Source: Pelagicoccus sp. SDUM812005
Lineage (GTDB): Bacteria; Verrucomicrobiota; Verrucomicrobiia; Opitutales; Opitutaceae
Direction of reading: 5' to 3'
Length of the DNA stretch: 64,000 nt
NCBI RefSeq assembly: GCF_031127875.1
Contig: NZ_JARXIA010000002.1
Span: 62,001 to 126,000, forward strand
Shown: positions 9,454 to 18,238 of the stretch, one piece after another
How positions within the stretch are numbered: the first letter of the stretch is position 1
How the letters are laid out: each line of letters starts with the position of its first letter
Made by a program: the position numbers and the translations under genes
Notes under the pieces: model-generated
Databases searched by the model: none
What the model was told of the DNA's origin: nothing
The model's input: only the letters and a program-made list of their open reading frames with translations

Positions 9454-10089
9454 ATGAAAGTCGTACTCATCGAAGACCAAATACTCTTTAGAGAACTCAC
9501 AGAATCAATCGTCAGGACCGACTTTGGACTGGAAGTTGTTGGACAATTCGACGACGGGGAGGAAGGCCTCCAAGCCTGTCTCGATCTCCAACCAGACCTC
9601 GTGATCCTCGATCTCAAGATCAAGAAACTTGGCGGACTCACCGTCTTCAACCGGATCAAGGATCGCACCCCAGAGTGCAAAGTCATCCTCGTCTCCGCCC
9701 ACTTCACCCCGGAAATCGTCAAGAACACCGTCGAACGCGGCGTCAACGGACTGGTTACCAAAAACAGCTCCATCGAGAGCCTCAAGGACGCCATCGGCCA
9801 AATCCTCAAGGGCGCCGTCTACTACTCTCCGGAAGCCTACAAGCTGCTCCGCCAACCCATCACCAACAAGGACTACAACGACAGCCTCAAGATGCTCACG
9901 CCTCGCGAGACCGACGTGCTCCAAATGGTTGGCGAAGGCTACAGCTCCAAGGAAATCGCCCGCTCCTTCAACCTCAGCGTACGCACTATCGACGCCCACC
10001 GCTCCAACATAATGCGCAAGCTAAACCTGCGCGGAGCGACCGACATGACCCGTCTCGCCGTCAAGCTGAAGCTGGTCAGCCAAGACTAA
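9454..10089 (+). CDS. NarL/FixJ-type response regulator
   Basis: A 211-residue transcription factor. The receiver domain (about 1-120) has the acidic pair Glu7/Asp8, phosphoacceptor Asp53 (LVILDLKI), the switch Ser in VILVSAHF and the conserved Lys in LVTKNSS. The C-terminal LuxR-type helix-turn-helix (about 150-205) shows LTPRETDVLQMVGEGYSSKEIA and VRTIDAHRSNIMRKL. No histidine kinase is adjacent; an HPt protein gene lies convergent just downstream and could belong to the same phosphorelay. A terminator follows. Target genes are unknown. Confidence 0.92.
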   Translation: MKVVLIEDQILFRELTESIVRTDFGLEVVGQFDDGEEGLQACLDLQPDLVILDLKIKKLGGLTVFNRIKDRTPECKVILVSAHFTPEIVKNTVERGVNGLVTKNSSIESLKDAIGQILKGAVYYSPEAYKLLRQPITNKDYNDSLKMLTPRETDVLQMVGEGYSSKEIARSFNLSVRTIDAHRSNIMRKLNLRGATDMTRLAVKLKLVSQD

Positions 10090-10121
10090 GCGCAAGCGCT
10101 CCAACAACCTTTCAAACAAGA

Positions 10122-10150
10122 AGGCGTCCCATCGAAGGGACGCCTTTTTT
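10122..10150 (+). terminator. Intrinsic terminator of response regulator gene
   Basis: A 9-bp stem AGGCGTCCC (10122-10130) / GGGACGCCT (10137-10145) is followed by a run of T. Confidence 0.92.
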
Positions 10151-10200
10151 CGGGGCCGATTTCCCCAAAGAATTAAAAACAACGCCGGCCGGCGCCTACG

Positions 10201-10572
10201 CTAGGCTCGGTTCAGGACCTCGGATACCTCCCGGATATACGCGTCCGACTCCTCTTCGATCCGCTCGACCAAGTTCTCCACCTTCAAGACCTCCCCTCCC
10301 TTGCTGAGCGAAAGGGCGGCTTCGGTGATTCGGAAGAGCTTCCGAGCTCCCAAGGCTGCAGCGGATCCCTTCATCTGGTGAATCACGTCGTGCGCCTCTT
10401 CCTCGTTCTTCGCGGCGATAGCCGCTTCCAACTCTTCCAGGAGCCGAGGGGTCTCCTCCAAGTAAATCTCGAACAATCGCCGCAAGAGCGGGCGACCGTC
10501 CTTTTCCCTTAGCAACAAATCGTCAATCGTCGCCTTATCGTATACAACTTCGTTAGAAACATCTGGTAACAT
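10201..10572 (-). CDS. HPt-domain phosphotransfer protein
   Basis: A 123-residue, all-helical protein consisting of one histidine phosphotransfer domain. The phosphorylated residue should be His65 in the motif HQMKGSAAALG, the standard HxxKG signature. Such proteins relay phosphate from a hybrid kinase receiver to a terminal response regulator. Partners cannot be fixed, but the window holds one orphan response regulator (9454) and one hybrid kinase (37781), which is about 27 kb away. It is transcribed toward the response regulator and separated from it by the terminator. Confidence 0.9.
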   Translation of the reverse strand: MLPDVSNEVVYDKATIDDLLLREKDGRPLLRRLFEIYLEETPRLLEELEAAIAAKNEEEAHDVIHQMKGSAAALGARKLFRITEAALSLSKGGEVLKVENLVERIEEESDAYIREVSEVLNRA

Positions 10573-10593
10573 GGCTCGGAAACCTGCGCCAAC

Positions 10594-11187
10594 TCAGTAT
10601 CGTTGGCGAGCGTCAAGCGCGCTTTTCAAGGTCCCCGAATCCGCGTAGAGCACCGAAGCTCCGCTCGGCAAACCAAAGCCGATTCGCGACACTTCCACCG
10701 AATCGCTCTCCACCAACTCCGTCAGGTAATGGCAAGTCGCCTCCCCTTCCACGTCGTTCGGCAAGGCGAGGATAACCTCCGTCACCGACTCGGCTTTCAC
10801 GCGTCCCGCCAAGCCCGCCAAATTCAAGCTCTCCGGACCGACTCCATTGATGGGAGACAGCTTTCCATGCAAAACATGGTAGCGCCCCCGGTAGGCGCCC
10901 GACTTCTCGATCGCCATCAAGTCGCTCACATGCTCCACGACGCAGAGCGATCCGCTCTCCTCCCGACGAACGTCCTCGCAAATAGAGCAACGCTCCTCCT
11001 CGCAAACATTTCCGCAAGTCGAACAGCTACGCACCCGTTCGCTCGCGCTCAAGATTGCGTCGCTTAGCCGCTTCGCCGCCTCCGGCTTTTCCAGCAAGAG
11101 ATGGATCGCCATCCGCTCAGCCGAGCGAAAGCCCACGCCCGGCAAGCGCTTGAGCTCCTTTTGCAAAGCCTCGAAAGCGGGAGTCAT
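10594..11187 (-). CDS. recR: Recombination mediator RecR
   Basis: A 197-residue protein of normal length with the helix-hairpin-helix start (LKRLPGVGFRSAERMAIHLL), a four-cysteine zinc finger near residues 55-70 (CSTCGNVCEEERCSIC) and the Toprim domain (LCVVEHVSDLMAIE, LSPINGVGP). RecR works with RecF and RecO to load RecA at single-stranded gaps. The upstream ybaB gene, 23 bp away on the same strand, is the usual partner; dnaX, the third member in many genomes, is absent here. Confidence 0.97.
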   Translation of the reverse strand: MTPAFEALQKELKRLPGVGFRSAERMAIHLLLEKPEAAKRLSDAILSASERVRSCSTCGNVCEEERCSICEDVRREESGSLCVVEHVSDLMAIEKSGAYRGRYHVLHGKLSPINGVGPESLNLAGLAGRVKAESVTEVILALPNDVEGEATCHYLTELVESDSVEVSRIGFGLPSGASVLYADSGTLKSALDARQRY

Positions 11188-11210
11188 ACGGTTGCGTAAG
11201 GAAAATCCAA

Positions 11211-11519
11211 CTACATCAACCCAGGCATGCTGAAGCCTTGAGTCGCCTTGGACATTTCCTCTTCGTTGTATGCCTTCGCCTTGGAAGCGGCCTCCTTGAT
11301 TGCCTCGAGCAAGGTTTCCTCCACCAAGCTCGCCTCTTCCTTCAGAAGCTCCGGATCGATCTTGAGCGATTTGAACTCGCTCTGCCCATTGATGGTAATC
11401 CGCACCGCGCCACCGCCGCTAGAGATTTCAAGTTCCTTGTTCGCAAGCTCCTCCTGCATCGCCTCGATCTTCTTCTGCATCTTAGCGGCTTGCTTCATCA
11501 ATTTGCCAACTCCAGCCAT
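11211..11519 (-). CDS. ybaB: YbaB/EbfC nucleoid-associated protein
   Basis: A 102-residue protein, standard family length. It has the Met/Gln/Lys-rich lead helix (KLMKQAAKMQKKIEAMQEEL), the central GGGAVRITINGQSEFKSLKIDP segment and the C-terminal helix. Family members dimerise into a tweezers shape and bind DNA. It is immediately followed by recR, the usual conserved pairing. Confidence 0.95.
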   Translation of the reverse strand: MAGVGKLMKQAAKMQKKIEAMQEELANKELEISSGGGAVRITINGQSEFKSLKIDPELLKEEASLVEETLLEAIKEAASKAKAYNEEEMSKATQGFSMPGLM

Positions 11520-11609
11520 AATTCAGCTCCTTTTCTTAAAATAGTTTCGGGTTAATCGTTTCGTAAAACAGCGGGCCAAGCTGCCGCCAGCGAAGGCTTC
11601 CGTCAATCC

Positions 11610-12521
11610 CTATCCCTCGCCCAACAAATCCCCGAATCCTTCGCGAAAGCTGGCGAAACGAGGACGCCAGCCCGCAGCCTCGCAAAAAGCGGAATTGCTG
11701 ATTCGCCGGTTCGCCGGTCGGCCCGTCTCCCCCAAACGTCGCGAACCGCGGCCGCTCCCATCGGCTTCGCCGGTGTAGCGCGGCACCGGATTTCCTAACG
11801 TCCCCGCAATCCAAGCCGCGATGTCCTGCTTCAAGGCCGGCTCGTCGTCCACAACCGTAAAAACGCCCGACACCGCGACCTCCGCCTCCAAGCAGCTCCA
11901 AACCGCGGAAACCGCATCCTCGATGCGAACCAAGTTAAGGTAGTAGTCACCCCAGCCCGGCAATTCCGCTTCGCCCAACTTGAGGCGGTCCAACATCAAA
12001 TGCCGGCCCGGACCATAAAGCCCCGCCAAACGCAGGACCGTCGCGGCGACGCCCTTCATGCCCTGCAAAAAAACGTCTTCCGACTCCCGCATCAGGGCCC
12101 CGCGTTCGTTCGCTGGAGGCGGAGCCGTCCCCTCGTCTACCCAGGCCCCGCCCGCATCGCCATAGACGCTCACGCTACTAGTATAGATAGCTCTCCCCGC
12201 GAAGCCAACCTCCTCAGCCCATTTGCAAAGCGATCGGTTCCCTTCGACATAGGACTGGCGATACCCTGCCAAGCCTCCTCCGGCCGAGCTCACGCAATTC
12301 ACCACGAAATCGACATCGCCGCCAGCAAATCCGTGCCAGCCGTCTTCGTCGACCAAACCTGCGAACACCTCCGCTCCCATCTCCTCGACCTCGGCTAGCG
12401 TATCCAGATTCCGAGACACTGCCTTCACCCTCATCCCGCGAGCAATGGCTTCGCCTACCAGAATGCGGCCCAAATACCCGCAGCCCAAAACCAGCAAACA
12501 CTTCCCTTTCGTCTCGACCAT
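11610..12521 (-). CDS. NAD(P)-binding epimerase/dehydratase-like protein (YeeZ type)
   Basis: A 303-residue extended short-chain dehydrogenase. The N-terminal nucleotide motif is LVLGCGYLGRILVGEAI with GxGxxG spacing. The mid-region has TSSVSVYGD, in which Ser and Tyr are placed as in sugar epimerases. The C-terminal substrate region is shorter than in true UDP-sugar epimerases. The general type resembles E. coli YeeZ, whose reaction is not established. The gene ends about 90 bp after ybaB begins and may have its own promoter. Confidence 0.75.
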   Translation of the reverse strand: MVETKGKCLLVLGCGYLGRILVGEAIARGMRVKAVSRNLDTLAEVEEMGAEVFAGLVDEDGWHGFAGGDVDFVVNCVSSAGGGLAGYRQSYVEGNRSLCKWAEEVGFAGRAIYTSSVSVYGDAGGAWVDEGTAPPPANERGALMRESEDVFLQGMKGVAATVLRLAGLYGPGRHLMLDRLKLGEAELPGWGDYYLNLVRIEDAVSAVWSCLEAEVAVSGVFTVVDDEPALKQDIAAWIAGTLGNPVPRYTGEADGSGRGSRRLGETGRPANRRISNSAFCEAAGWRPRFASFREGFGDLLGEG

Positions 12522-12595
12522 CCCTTCTTCTCGCCACTCCTCGGCCCGGCGGCAAGGCTAAGCTCGCAGCACTGCCCCATCCCGTCCTGCGCAAC

Positions 12596-12630
12596 CAAAA
12601 AGAACCGAGATCCTCGCAGATCTCGGTTCC
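12596..12630 (-). terminator. Intrinsic terminator after the 839-residue lipoprotein gene
   Basis: Arms GAACCGAGAT (12602-12611) and ATCTCGGTTC (12620-12629) form a 10-bp stem. On the minus strand it is followed by TCTTTTT, complementary to the A run at 12597-12601. Confidence 0.9.
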
Positions 12631-12647
12631 CGCAAAAAGTACCTCGG

Positions 12648-15167
12648 CTAATCCCCCAAAGGTATCCGTTCCAGGGTGAAGCTGGGCAGCGGATTGTTTT
12701 CTCGGAAATTAGCAGCCGACGAGGTCACTCCGTTTTGCTCGACCGACTGAACTGCAGTCGTAAGCGGATTCCCATAGGTCAGCTTCAGCAAACACACCTC
12801 TCCGGGCTGGGCCAAACCGGCGTGAATCGCGGCAGCTGGCACGGAATTACGGTGCGTGTAGCGCCCGTTCGCATAAAAAAGCTGGCCTACCTTAGCATCC
12901 CGATCCGTTACGTTCACGAGCAGCAGCACCACCTCCCCCGGCTTGGGATCGCTCGGAGCCTCCGCGACCGCCCCTAACTTCTGCGCCGCCAAACGAACAC
13001 TCTGTTCCTCTGAAACCACGAACTCCGCGCCGGCAGCCGCAGGTGCCAGCCTCAGCCACATCTGATTCGTTTTTCCGGGCGGTTCCCAGCCGTACAGCGA
13101 CAAAGCCCCCTCGTCATCGAAGCTCGGCACCAAACTAAAAGCAAACGACTCGCCCGGCCGGCCGCGGACCGGCTCCGGACTCCCTTCTACCGAGAGCCTA
13201 ATCGCCAAGTGCCCAAGCAGCTCGAAAAAATCGCCGGACACCAAGCCTGGCGGCAAGCCGGACGGACGCCGCCCCAAGAGATCCTCCCCCACCACATCGC
13301 CCGAAATGGCCCCGCGCGACCGATCCCAATTCAAACGAAAATACGACGCCTCCGCCTTCCTCGAAATACTCGTATTCACCGCTACGAAGGGACCCTTTTC
13401 CATCGCCTCCAAAACCTTGGCCCGCGCCAGTTCCACCGCCTTCGGATCGACTCGCGTCAGCTCTACCGGACCGCCGCCCCCCATGTTTCCGTTCACACGG
13501 CCCGTGAATCTCGGAGCGGGATCGATCCCCGCCAAGCTGAGCTGCCAGCGTTGCTGCAAAAACTGGCGAAAGGTATCGCTGCCCTCGATTTGCTTCGTCG
13601 CTGTCAAGCTCACCACTTCTCCTGAAACGTTGCCGGTCAGCTCCATCCCGAGATTCTGTCCGAGCAACCAGGACTTGCCCTTGGCCAAACCGCCTTCGGC
13701 GACCTGCAGCTCTATCCAAACCGGCCAACGCTCGGGATCCCCTGGCTTGCCCACGTCGATAAATCCAGTGAACGCGACTGGCTTCAGCAGCCCCTTCTGC
13801 ATAAACTGAACCATCGCCTCGCGCTCGGCTTTCACCTTGGCCACAGAAACCGTCTCGCCGAGATCAAGCCGCACTTGCCCATGCCCCAAAAAGTCCGAGC
13901 GCTCGTTCGGCCGCCAACGACCCGCATAAACCTTGCCCTCCTTGTCCAGCATCAGCCGCCACTGCTCTCCTCCGGGAAGATCCACGTAGAAGGCTCCCTC
14001 GCCCAGCACGAGACCGATGCGCCCTTGACCGCTCCACTCCCTTCCTCCGGCGGATTTTACGACGAGGCTAAACGTATCGCTCTCGCCATTACGCTCCACC
14101 AGAAGCGCCATCCCTTCCCTGCCGCCGGTTCTAGTGTCGAGCTTTTCGCCGGACAAACGAGCCCGACCTCCCAACGGTTCGGATACCCGCGCCATGGCCT
14201 TCTTGTTCGCAGCCTCCTGCTCTTTGAACTTCGCGATCGGAAGCCCATTCAAACTCCGATCTCGCTTGAGGACAAATCGAGCCTGCCCCAGCCAACTGTT
14301 AGGGAAGTCCGCAGTCCCTTCCAGCTGGGAAGCATCCAACGGACCCTCCGCAACCAGCGCGATTCGGCCGCGATTATCAGCCTGTCCGGCGGGAGAGATC
14401 GCCTGCCCGATCTCCAAGGTGATTCGTATCCGATCCGTGAACTCGTCCACCTGGTCTACTCGACCCGTCACAGGGTGCACGCGCGCTGGCGACAAGGCAT
14501 CGACCCGCTTCGGATCGTCCACGATCACCGCCTGCCCCCGCAGATTGGATTCCCAACGGTCGAACTTCACGGAAATCACCGCCGCCGGCCCCTTTTCCTC
14601 GGCAGATACCAGCGCCAAATCCTCCGCTACGAAAAGCTTGCCCAAGGCCTCCAGCCTCCGCTCCTTCCGCTCCGCCATTTCCTTGGACTGCTCCTGCAAT
14701 GCCGCGGCGAGCGTCTTGCCACTCTCGACTTTCTTAAAACGTTGCGGCGCCGTGGGTCGAGCCGACACCGACTCCGACGCCAGCTCCAGAATATCGCCTG
14801 CCACAGTCACCGCATAAACAGTAGCTCGCCCAGAAGCATCCCCCAGCGAAAGTCGACTTCCATCGAGAACCGTCGCCTCGTAGGTCATCGTGCCTCGAGG
14901 CGAACTCGCCAGAACCTTGCCGTCCTTCAGAAACTCGAACCCGAGAAAGCTACCCTCCGAGACCCGCATCCAGGTTCCCGCAAGCTGTCCCGTCTTGCTC
15001 ACCTTCTTCCCTTCGAGAGGCACGCTCATGTCGGACACGCTATCGGGCGATCCACCTCCACACCCCGCAAGCAACAAACTAAACAACAAAACGAATACTG
15101 AAAAAAGGGAGGCAAACCCGCCCCGATAGAAACCGATCCATCCGGATCGCGATATATAGGAGTTCAT
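12648..15167 (-). CDS. Large lipoprotein of unknown function (839 residues)
   Basis: The protein begins with an unusually long basic region, a hydrophobic core and an LLAGC lipobox with Cys36, then a Gly-rich linker. The body (about 45-839) is rich in beta strands with many 'LSGEV', 'GRVNGNMGGGG' and 'FTGFIDVG' patches, suggesting several repeated small beta domains. A basic helix near 150-175 (ALQEQSKEMAERKERRLEALG) interrupts them. No catalytic motif or known family was recognised. It is expected to be anchored to the cell envelope. It is a single-gene unit with its own terminator and diverges from the DJ-1-like gene. Confidence 0.7.
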   Translation of the reverse strand: MNSYISRSGWIGFYRGGFASLFSVFVLLFSLLLAGCGGGSPDSVSDMSVPLEGKKVSKTGQLAGTWMRVSEGSFLGFEFLKDGKVLASSPRGTMTYEATVLDGSRLSLGDASGRATVYAVTVAGDILELASESVSARPTAPQRFKKVESGKTLAAALQEQSKEMAERKERRLEALGKLFVAEDLALVSAEEKGPAAVISVKFDRWESNLRGQAVIVDDPKRVDALSPARVHPVTGRVDQVDEFTDRIRITLEIGQAISPAGQADNRGRIALVAEGPLDASQLEGTADFPNSWLGQARFVLKRDRSLNGLPIAKFKEQEAANKKAMARVSEPLGGRARLSGEKLDTRTGGREGMALLVERNGESDTFSLVVKSAGGREWSGQGRIGLVLGEGAFYVDLPGGEQWRLMLDKEGKVYAGRWRPNERSDFLGHGQVRLDLGETVSVAKVKAEREAMVQFMQKGLLKPVAFTGFIDVGKPGDPERWPVWIELQVAEGGLAKGKSWLLGQNLGMELTGNVSGEVVSLTATKQIEGSDTFRQFLQQRWQLSLAGIDPAPRFTGRVNGNMGGGGPVELTRVDPKAVELARAKVLEAMEKGPFVAVNTSISRKAEASYFRLNWDRSRGAISGDVVGEDLLGRRPSGLPPGLVSGDFFELLGHLAIRLSVEGSPEPVRGRPGESFAFSLVPSFDDEGALSLYGWEPPGKTNQMWLRLAPAAAGAEFVVSEEQSVRLAAQKLGAVAEAPSDPKPGEVVLLLVNVTDRDAKVGQLFYANGRYTHRNSVPAAAIHAGLAQPGEVCLLKLTYGNPLTTAVQSVEQNGVTSSAANFRENNPLPSFTLERIPLGD

Positions 15168-15451
15168 TGATAGTATTAATGGAACGAAACCGTCAGACTA
15201 GTTGAAAACTTCCCCAAGCGGCGCTTCCCACCGGCAATCCGAACCCCAAAAAACACGTCTGCGTGAGCGCAGAAAGACCGATACGCGAAGCGCCTTTCAG
15301 GACGAGAATCAGACGCAAAGGCTCTCGAACCTATTCACAACTTTTTGAACATTCTCCACGCCACATACAAGCCCGAAGCATCCGCTGCCTAAGCGCGAGC
15401 TTGCTCACAAAACAATTGCCTGCCCTCCTCCGCATCCCCCAAATAAAAACC

Positions 15452-16012
15452 ATGCCCGCAGCCACTCCTACCGCCCTCGTCATCGTCTTCGACGGCATCG
15501 AAGAAATCGAAGCTCTCACTCCCGTCGATATCCTGCGCCGCGCCGAAATCGACGTCACCGTAGCCAGCGTCAACGGCCACGCCGCCGTCACCGGACGCAA
15601 CCAAATCACCTTCTCCGCCGATACCTCTCTGGCGCTCGTCGACTCGGAAGCCTTCGACCTGGTCCTCCTCCCCGGAGGCCCCGGCGTATTGGAGCTTCTC
15701 AACGACCAATCCGTGCGCGACATCCTAGTCGCCCAGGACAAAGCCGGCAAGGAACTGGCCGCCCTCTGCGCCGCTCCGAAAATCCTAGCCACCCACGGCA
15801 TCCTCGACGGGCGCTCCGCCACTTCCCATCAATCCGTTCGCGACGACCTCCCCCTCGCATCCAACGCCCCCGTCGTCATCGACGGACACATCACCACCTC
15901 CCAAGGCCTCGGGACCGCAGTCGAATTCTCCCTCGCCCTCGTTGAGAAGCTACGAGACAAGACCACTGCCCAACAAATAGCAGACTCCATCCATTTCACT
16001 CCTTCGAACTAA
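15452..16012 (+). CDS. DJ-1/PfpI family protein, YajL-like
   Basis: A 186-residue protein when started at the ATG at 15452 (MPAATPTALVIVFDG); the frame is open further upstream but that part has no family resemblance. The nucleophile elbow ALCAAPKILA carries the conserved cysteine, and the EEIEALTPVDILRRA segment carries the conserved acidic residue that lowers its pKa. YajL/DJ-1 proteins act in protection against carbonyl and oxidative damage; a glyoxalase or deglycase activity is debated. It is followed at 27 bp by a disulfide oxidoreductase gene, then an SDR and a peptidase, possibly one transcription unit. Confidence 0.88.
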   Translation: MPAATPTALVIVFDGIEEIEALTPVDILRRAEIDVTVASVNGHAAVTGRNQITFSADTSLALVDSEAFDLVLLPGGPGVLELLNDQSVRDILVAQDKAGKELAALCAAPKILATHGILDGRSATSHQSVRDDLPLASNAPVVIDGHITTSQGLGTAVEFSLALVEKLRDKTTAQQIADSIHFTPSN

Positions 16013-16038
16013 ACCTCACTCCCTTTCAGGAAAACAAA

Positions 16039-17424
16039 ATGAAAACCTACGACTTTATTGCCATCGGCGGCGGATCCGGTGGATTCAACGCAGCCCGCGT
16101 CGCCCGCGGATACACCGACAGCGTCGCTGTCATCGACGGAGCCGAAGAACTCGGCGGTCTCTGCATCCTGCGCGGCTGCATGCCTTCCAAGACCCTCATC
16201 TACTCCGCCGAAGTCCTGCACCTCGCCCAAAACGCAAAAAAGTTCGGCCTCAACATCCCCTCCGCCAGCGTCGACATGCCCGCCCTCCACCAGCGAAAAG
16301 TGGATACCATCAAGGAGTTCACGGACTACCGCGTCGACTCCATGCGCAGCCGTAAGTACGACCTCTACCGCTCCTACGCCAAGTTTATCGGGCCCAACAC
16401 CATCGAACTGGCAGACGGCACCCAGCTCCAAGGCAAGAAATTCATCATCGGCACCGGATCCAAAGTATCCGTACCATCAATACCAGGCCTCGACCACGAA
16501 GACATCTGGACCAGCGACCACGTGCTGGACCTAGACTTCCTCCCCGAATCCGCCATCGTGCTGGGCGGCGGAGTCGTAGCCTGCGAGCTCGCCCAATTCC
16601 TCAACCGAGTCGGCGCCAAAGTCACCCAAATCCAACGCAGCTCCCACATCCTCAAGGATCAGGCAGCCGACGTTTCAGAAACAGTTGAGAAAGCCTTCCG
16701 CGACGAAGGCATGGACCTCTTCACCGGCACCTCCCTCAAACGTATCGAGAAAACGGACACCGGTTTCAAGGCAGTCTTCGATCACGAAGGCTTCGAAAAG
16801 TCAGTTTCCGCCAAATACCTTATCAACGCGCTAGGACGCACCCCCAACACTTCCAATCTCGGACTGGAGGCCGCGGGCATCGAGCTCCTCCCCAACGGAC
16901 AAATCAAGACCGACGAACATCAACGCACCACCAATGCGGACGTCTACGCCGCCGGCGATTGCGCCGGCCCCTTCGAGATCGTGCACACCGCCGTACTGCA
17001 AGGCGAATACGCCGCCCGTCACGCCATGGGCAAACCGAGCAGCGTCTTCGGGCCCCTCAATTACGACCACATGCTCGACGTCGTCTTCACCGATCCCCAA
17101 GTCGCTCGCGTCGGCCTGACGCAAAAGGCCCTCGACGAACGCGGCGTCGACTACATCGCAGCCGACTACCCCTTCGACGACCACGGCAAATCCATCCTCA
17201 TGGAAGCCAAGTACGGCTTCGTTCGCCTCTTCGGCGAAAAGCCCACCGGACGCATCCTCGGAGCCGAAATCGTATCCAAAGACGCCGGCGAACTCATCCA
17301 CGCCCTGTCCGTAGCGGTATCCAATAACCTCACCGCCGCCGATCTCCTCAAGACCCACTGGTACCACCCTACCCTCGCCGAAATCATCAGCTACCCGCTC
17401 GAAGACATCGTAGACGAACTCTAA
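16039..17424 (+). CDS. Dihydrolipoyl-dehydrogenase/mercuric-reductase-like flavoprotein
   Basis: A 461-residue class I pyridine nucleotide-disulfide oxidoreductase. It has the FAD motif (FIAIGGGSGGFNAAR), the redox-active pair in GGLCILRGCMPSK (CX4C), a second dinucleotide motif (VLGGGVVACELAQFL), the AAGDCAG FAD segment and the C-terminal interface motif HWYHPTLAEI whose His-Glu pair acts as the proton acceptor. This makes it catalytically complete. It is not next to any 2-oxoacid dehydrogenase E1 or E2 gene, so its physiological disulfide substrate is uncertain; soluble transhydrogenase or metal/quinone reductase roles occur in this family. Confidence 0.85.
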   Translation: MKTYDFIAIGGGSGGFNAARVARGYTDSVAVIDGAEELGGLCILRGCMPSKTLIYSAEVLHLAQNAKKFGLNIPSASVDMPALHQRKVDTIKEFTDYRVDSMRSRKYDLYRSYAKFIGPNTIELADGTQLQGKKFIIGTGSKVSVPSIPGLDHEDIWTSDHVLDLDFLPESAIVLGGGVVACELAQFLNRVGAKVTQIQRSSHILKDQAADVSETVEKAFRDEGMDLFTGTSLKRIEKTDTGFKAVFDHEGFEKSVSAKYLINALGRTPNTSNLGLEAAGIELLPNGQIKTDEHQRTTNADVYAAGDCAGPFEIVHTAVLQGEYAARHAMGKPSSVFGPLNYDHMLDVVFTDPQVARVGLTQKALDERGVDYIAADYPFDDHGKSILMEAKYGFVRLFGEKPTGRILGAEIVSKDAGELIHALSVAVSNNLTAADLLKTHWYHPTLAEIISYPLEDIVDEL

Positions 17425-17472
17425 CCGACCGCGACAAGCAACCTTCCCACGCCCCCGAAAAAAAGAAGCGCC

Positions 17473-18201
17473 ATGCGTACCATCATCATTACCGGAGTAT
17501 CCAAAGGACTAGGACAAGCCCTCTCAAAGGCCTTGGCTGACGAAAGGACAAACCTCATCGGTTTTGGCCGTACGCAAGGCGACTTCACCGGGGCCTTTCA
17601 TAGCTGCGATTTCACCAAACCGCAGCTCGCCGCTTCCATCTTCGAGCAGGCTCTTGCCCAAGCGCCTCTCGAAGAGTCCGAAAGCGTCGTCTTCATCGCA
17701 AACGCTGGCCGACTCGGCTTGCTGCAGCCTGCCCAAAACCTCGACCCCTTCGAGATCGAGGAAACCATCGCTGCCAACCTCACCCAATCCGCCCTCGCCG
17801 CCTCCGCTTTTCTCAAGCGCGTACAACCACTCCCCATTCCCAAAGCCTTCCTGCAAATCACCTCCGGCGCCGCCCTTCCCGAACGCCCAAAAGCCAGCTG
17901 GTCGCTCTACTGCGCCACCAAAGCCGGCCAAGAGCAACTCGTTCGGACCATCGCCAAGGAACAGGAAACCGCGCTCCACCCCACCCGCTTCGTCAACATC
18001 AACCCGGGCGTCATGGAAACCGCCATGCAGGAGCAAATCCGCCAAACCTCGCCCGAAACCTTTCCCGATGTCGAACGCTTCATCAAACTAAAGGAAGAGG
18101 GCCGTATCCCCACGCCGGATACGATCGCCGCAGAAATTGCCAAGCTCCTCGAAGATCCCTCCGCTCTCGAAAACGGAAAAACATACGACCTCTCCCAATA
18201 A
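17473..18201 (+). CDS. Short-chain dehydrogenase/reductase, YueD-like
   Basis: A 242-residue SDR with TGVSKGLG at the nucleotide site, a (N)AG motif in IANAGRLG, catalytic Ser in ITSGAAL and Tyr/Lys in YCATKAG. The long C-terminal run NPGVMETAMQEQIRQ followed by an LKEEGRI stretch resembles Bacillus YueD, a benzil reductase of the sepiapterin-reductase-like group. NADPH use is therefore likely; the natural substrate is unknown. It lies about 50 bp after the flavoprotein gene and 37 bp before the peptidase gene on the same strand. Confidence 0.85.
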   Translation: MRTIIITGVSKGLGQALSKALADERTNLIGFGRTQGDFTGAFHSCDFTKPQLAASIFEQALAQAPLEESESVVFIANAGRLGLLQPAQNLDPFEIEETIAANLTQSALAASAFLKRVQPLPIPKAFLQITSGAALPERPKASWSLYCATKAGQEQLVRTIAKEQETALHPTRFVNINPGVMETAMQEQIRQTSPETFPDVERFIKLKEEGRIPTPDTIAAEIAKLLEDPSALENGKTYDLSQ

Positions 18202-18238
18202 CGCCGCCAAAAGACCCAATCACTTTTCACCTTTCACG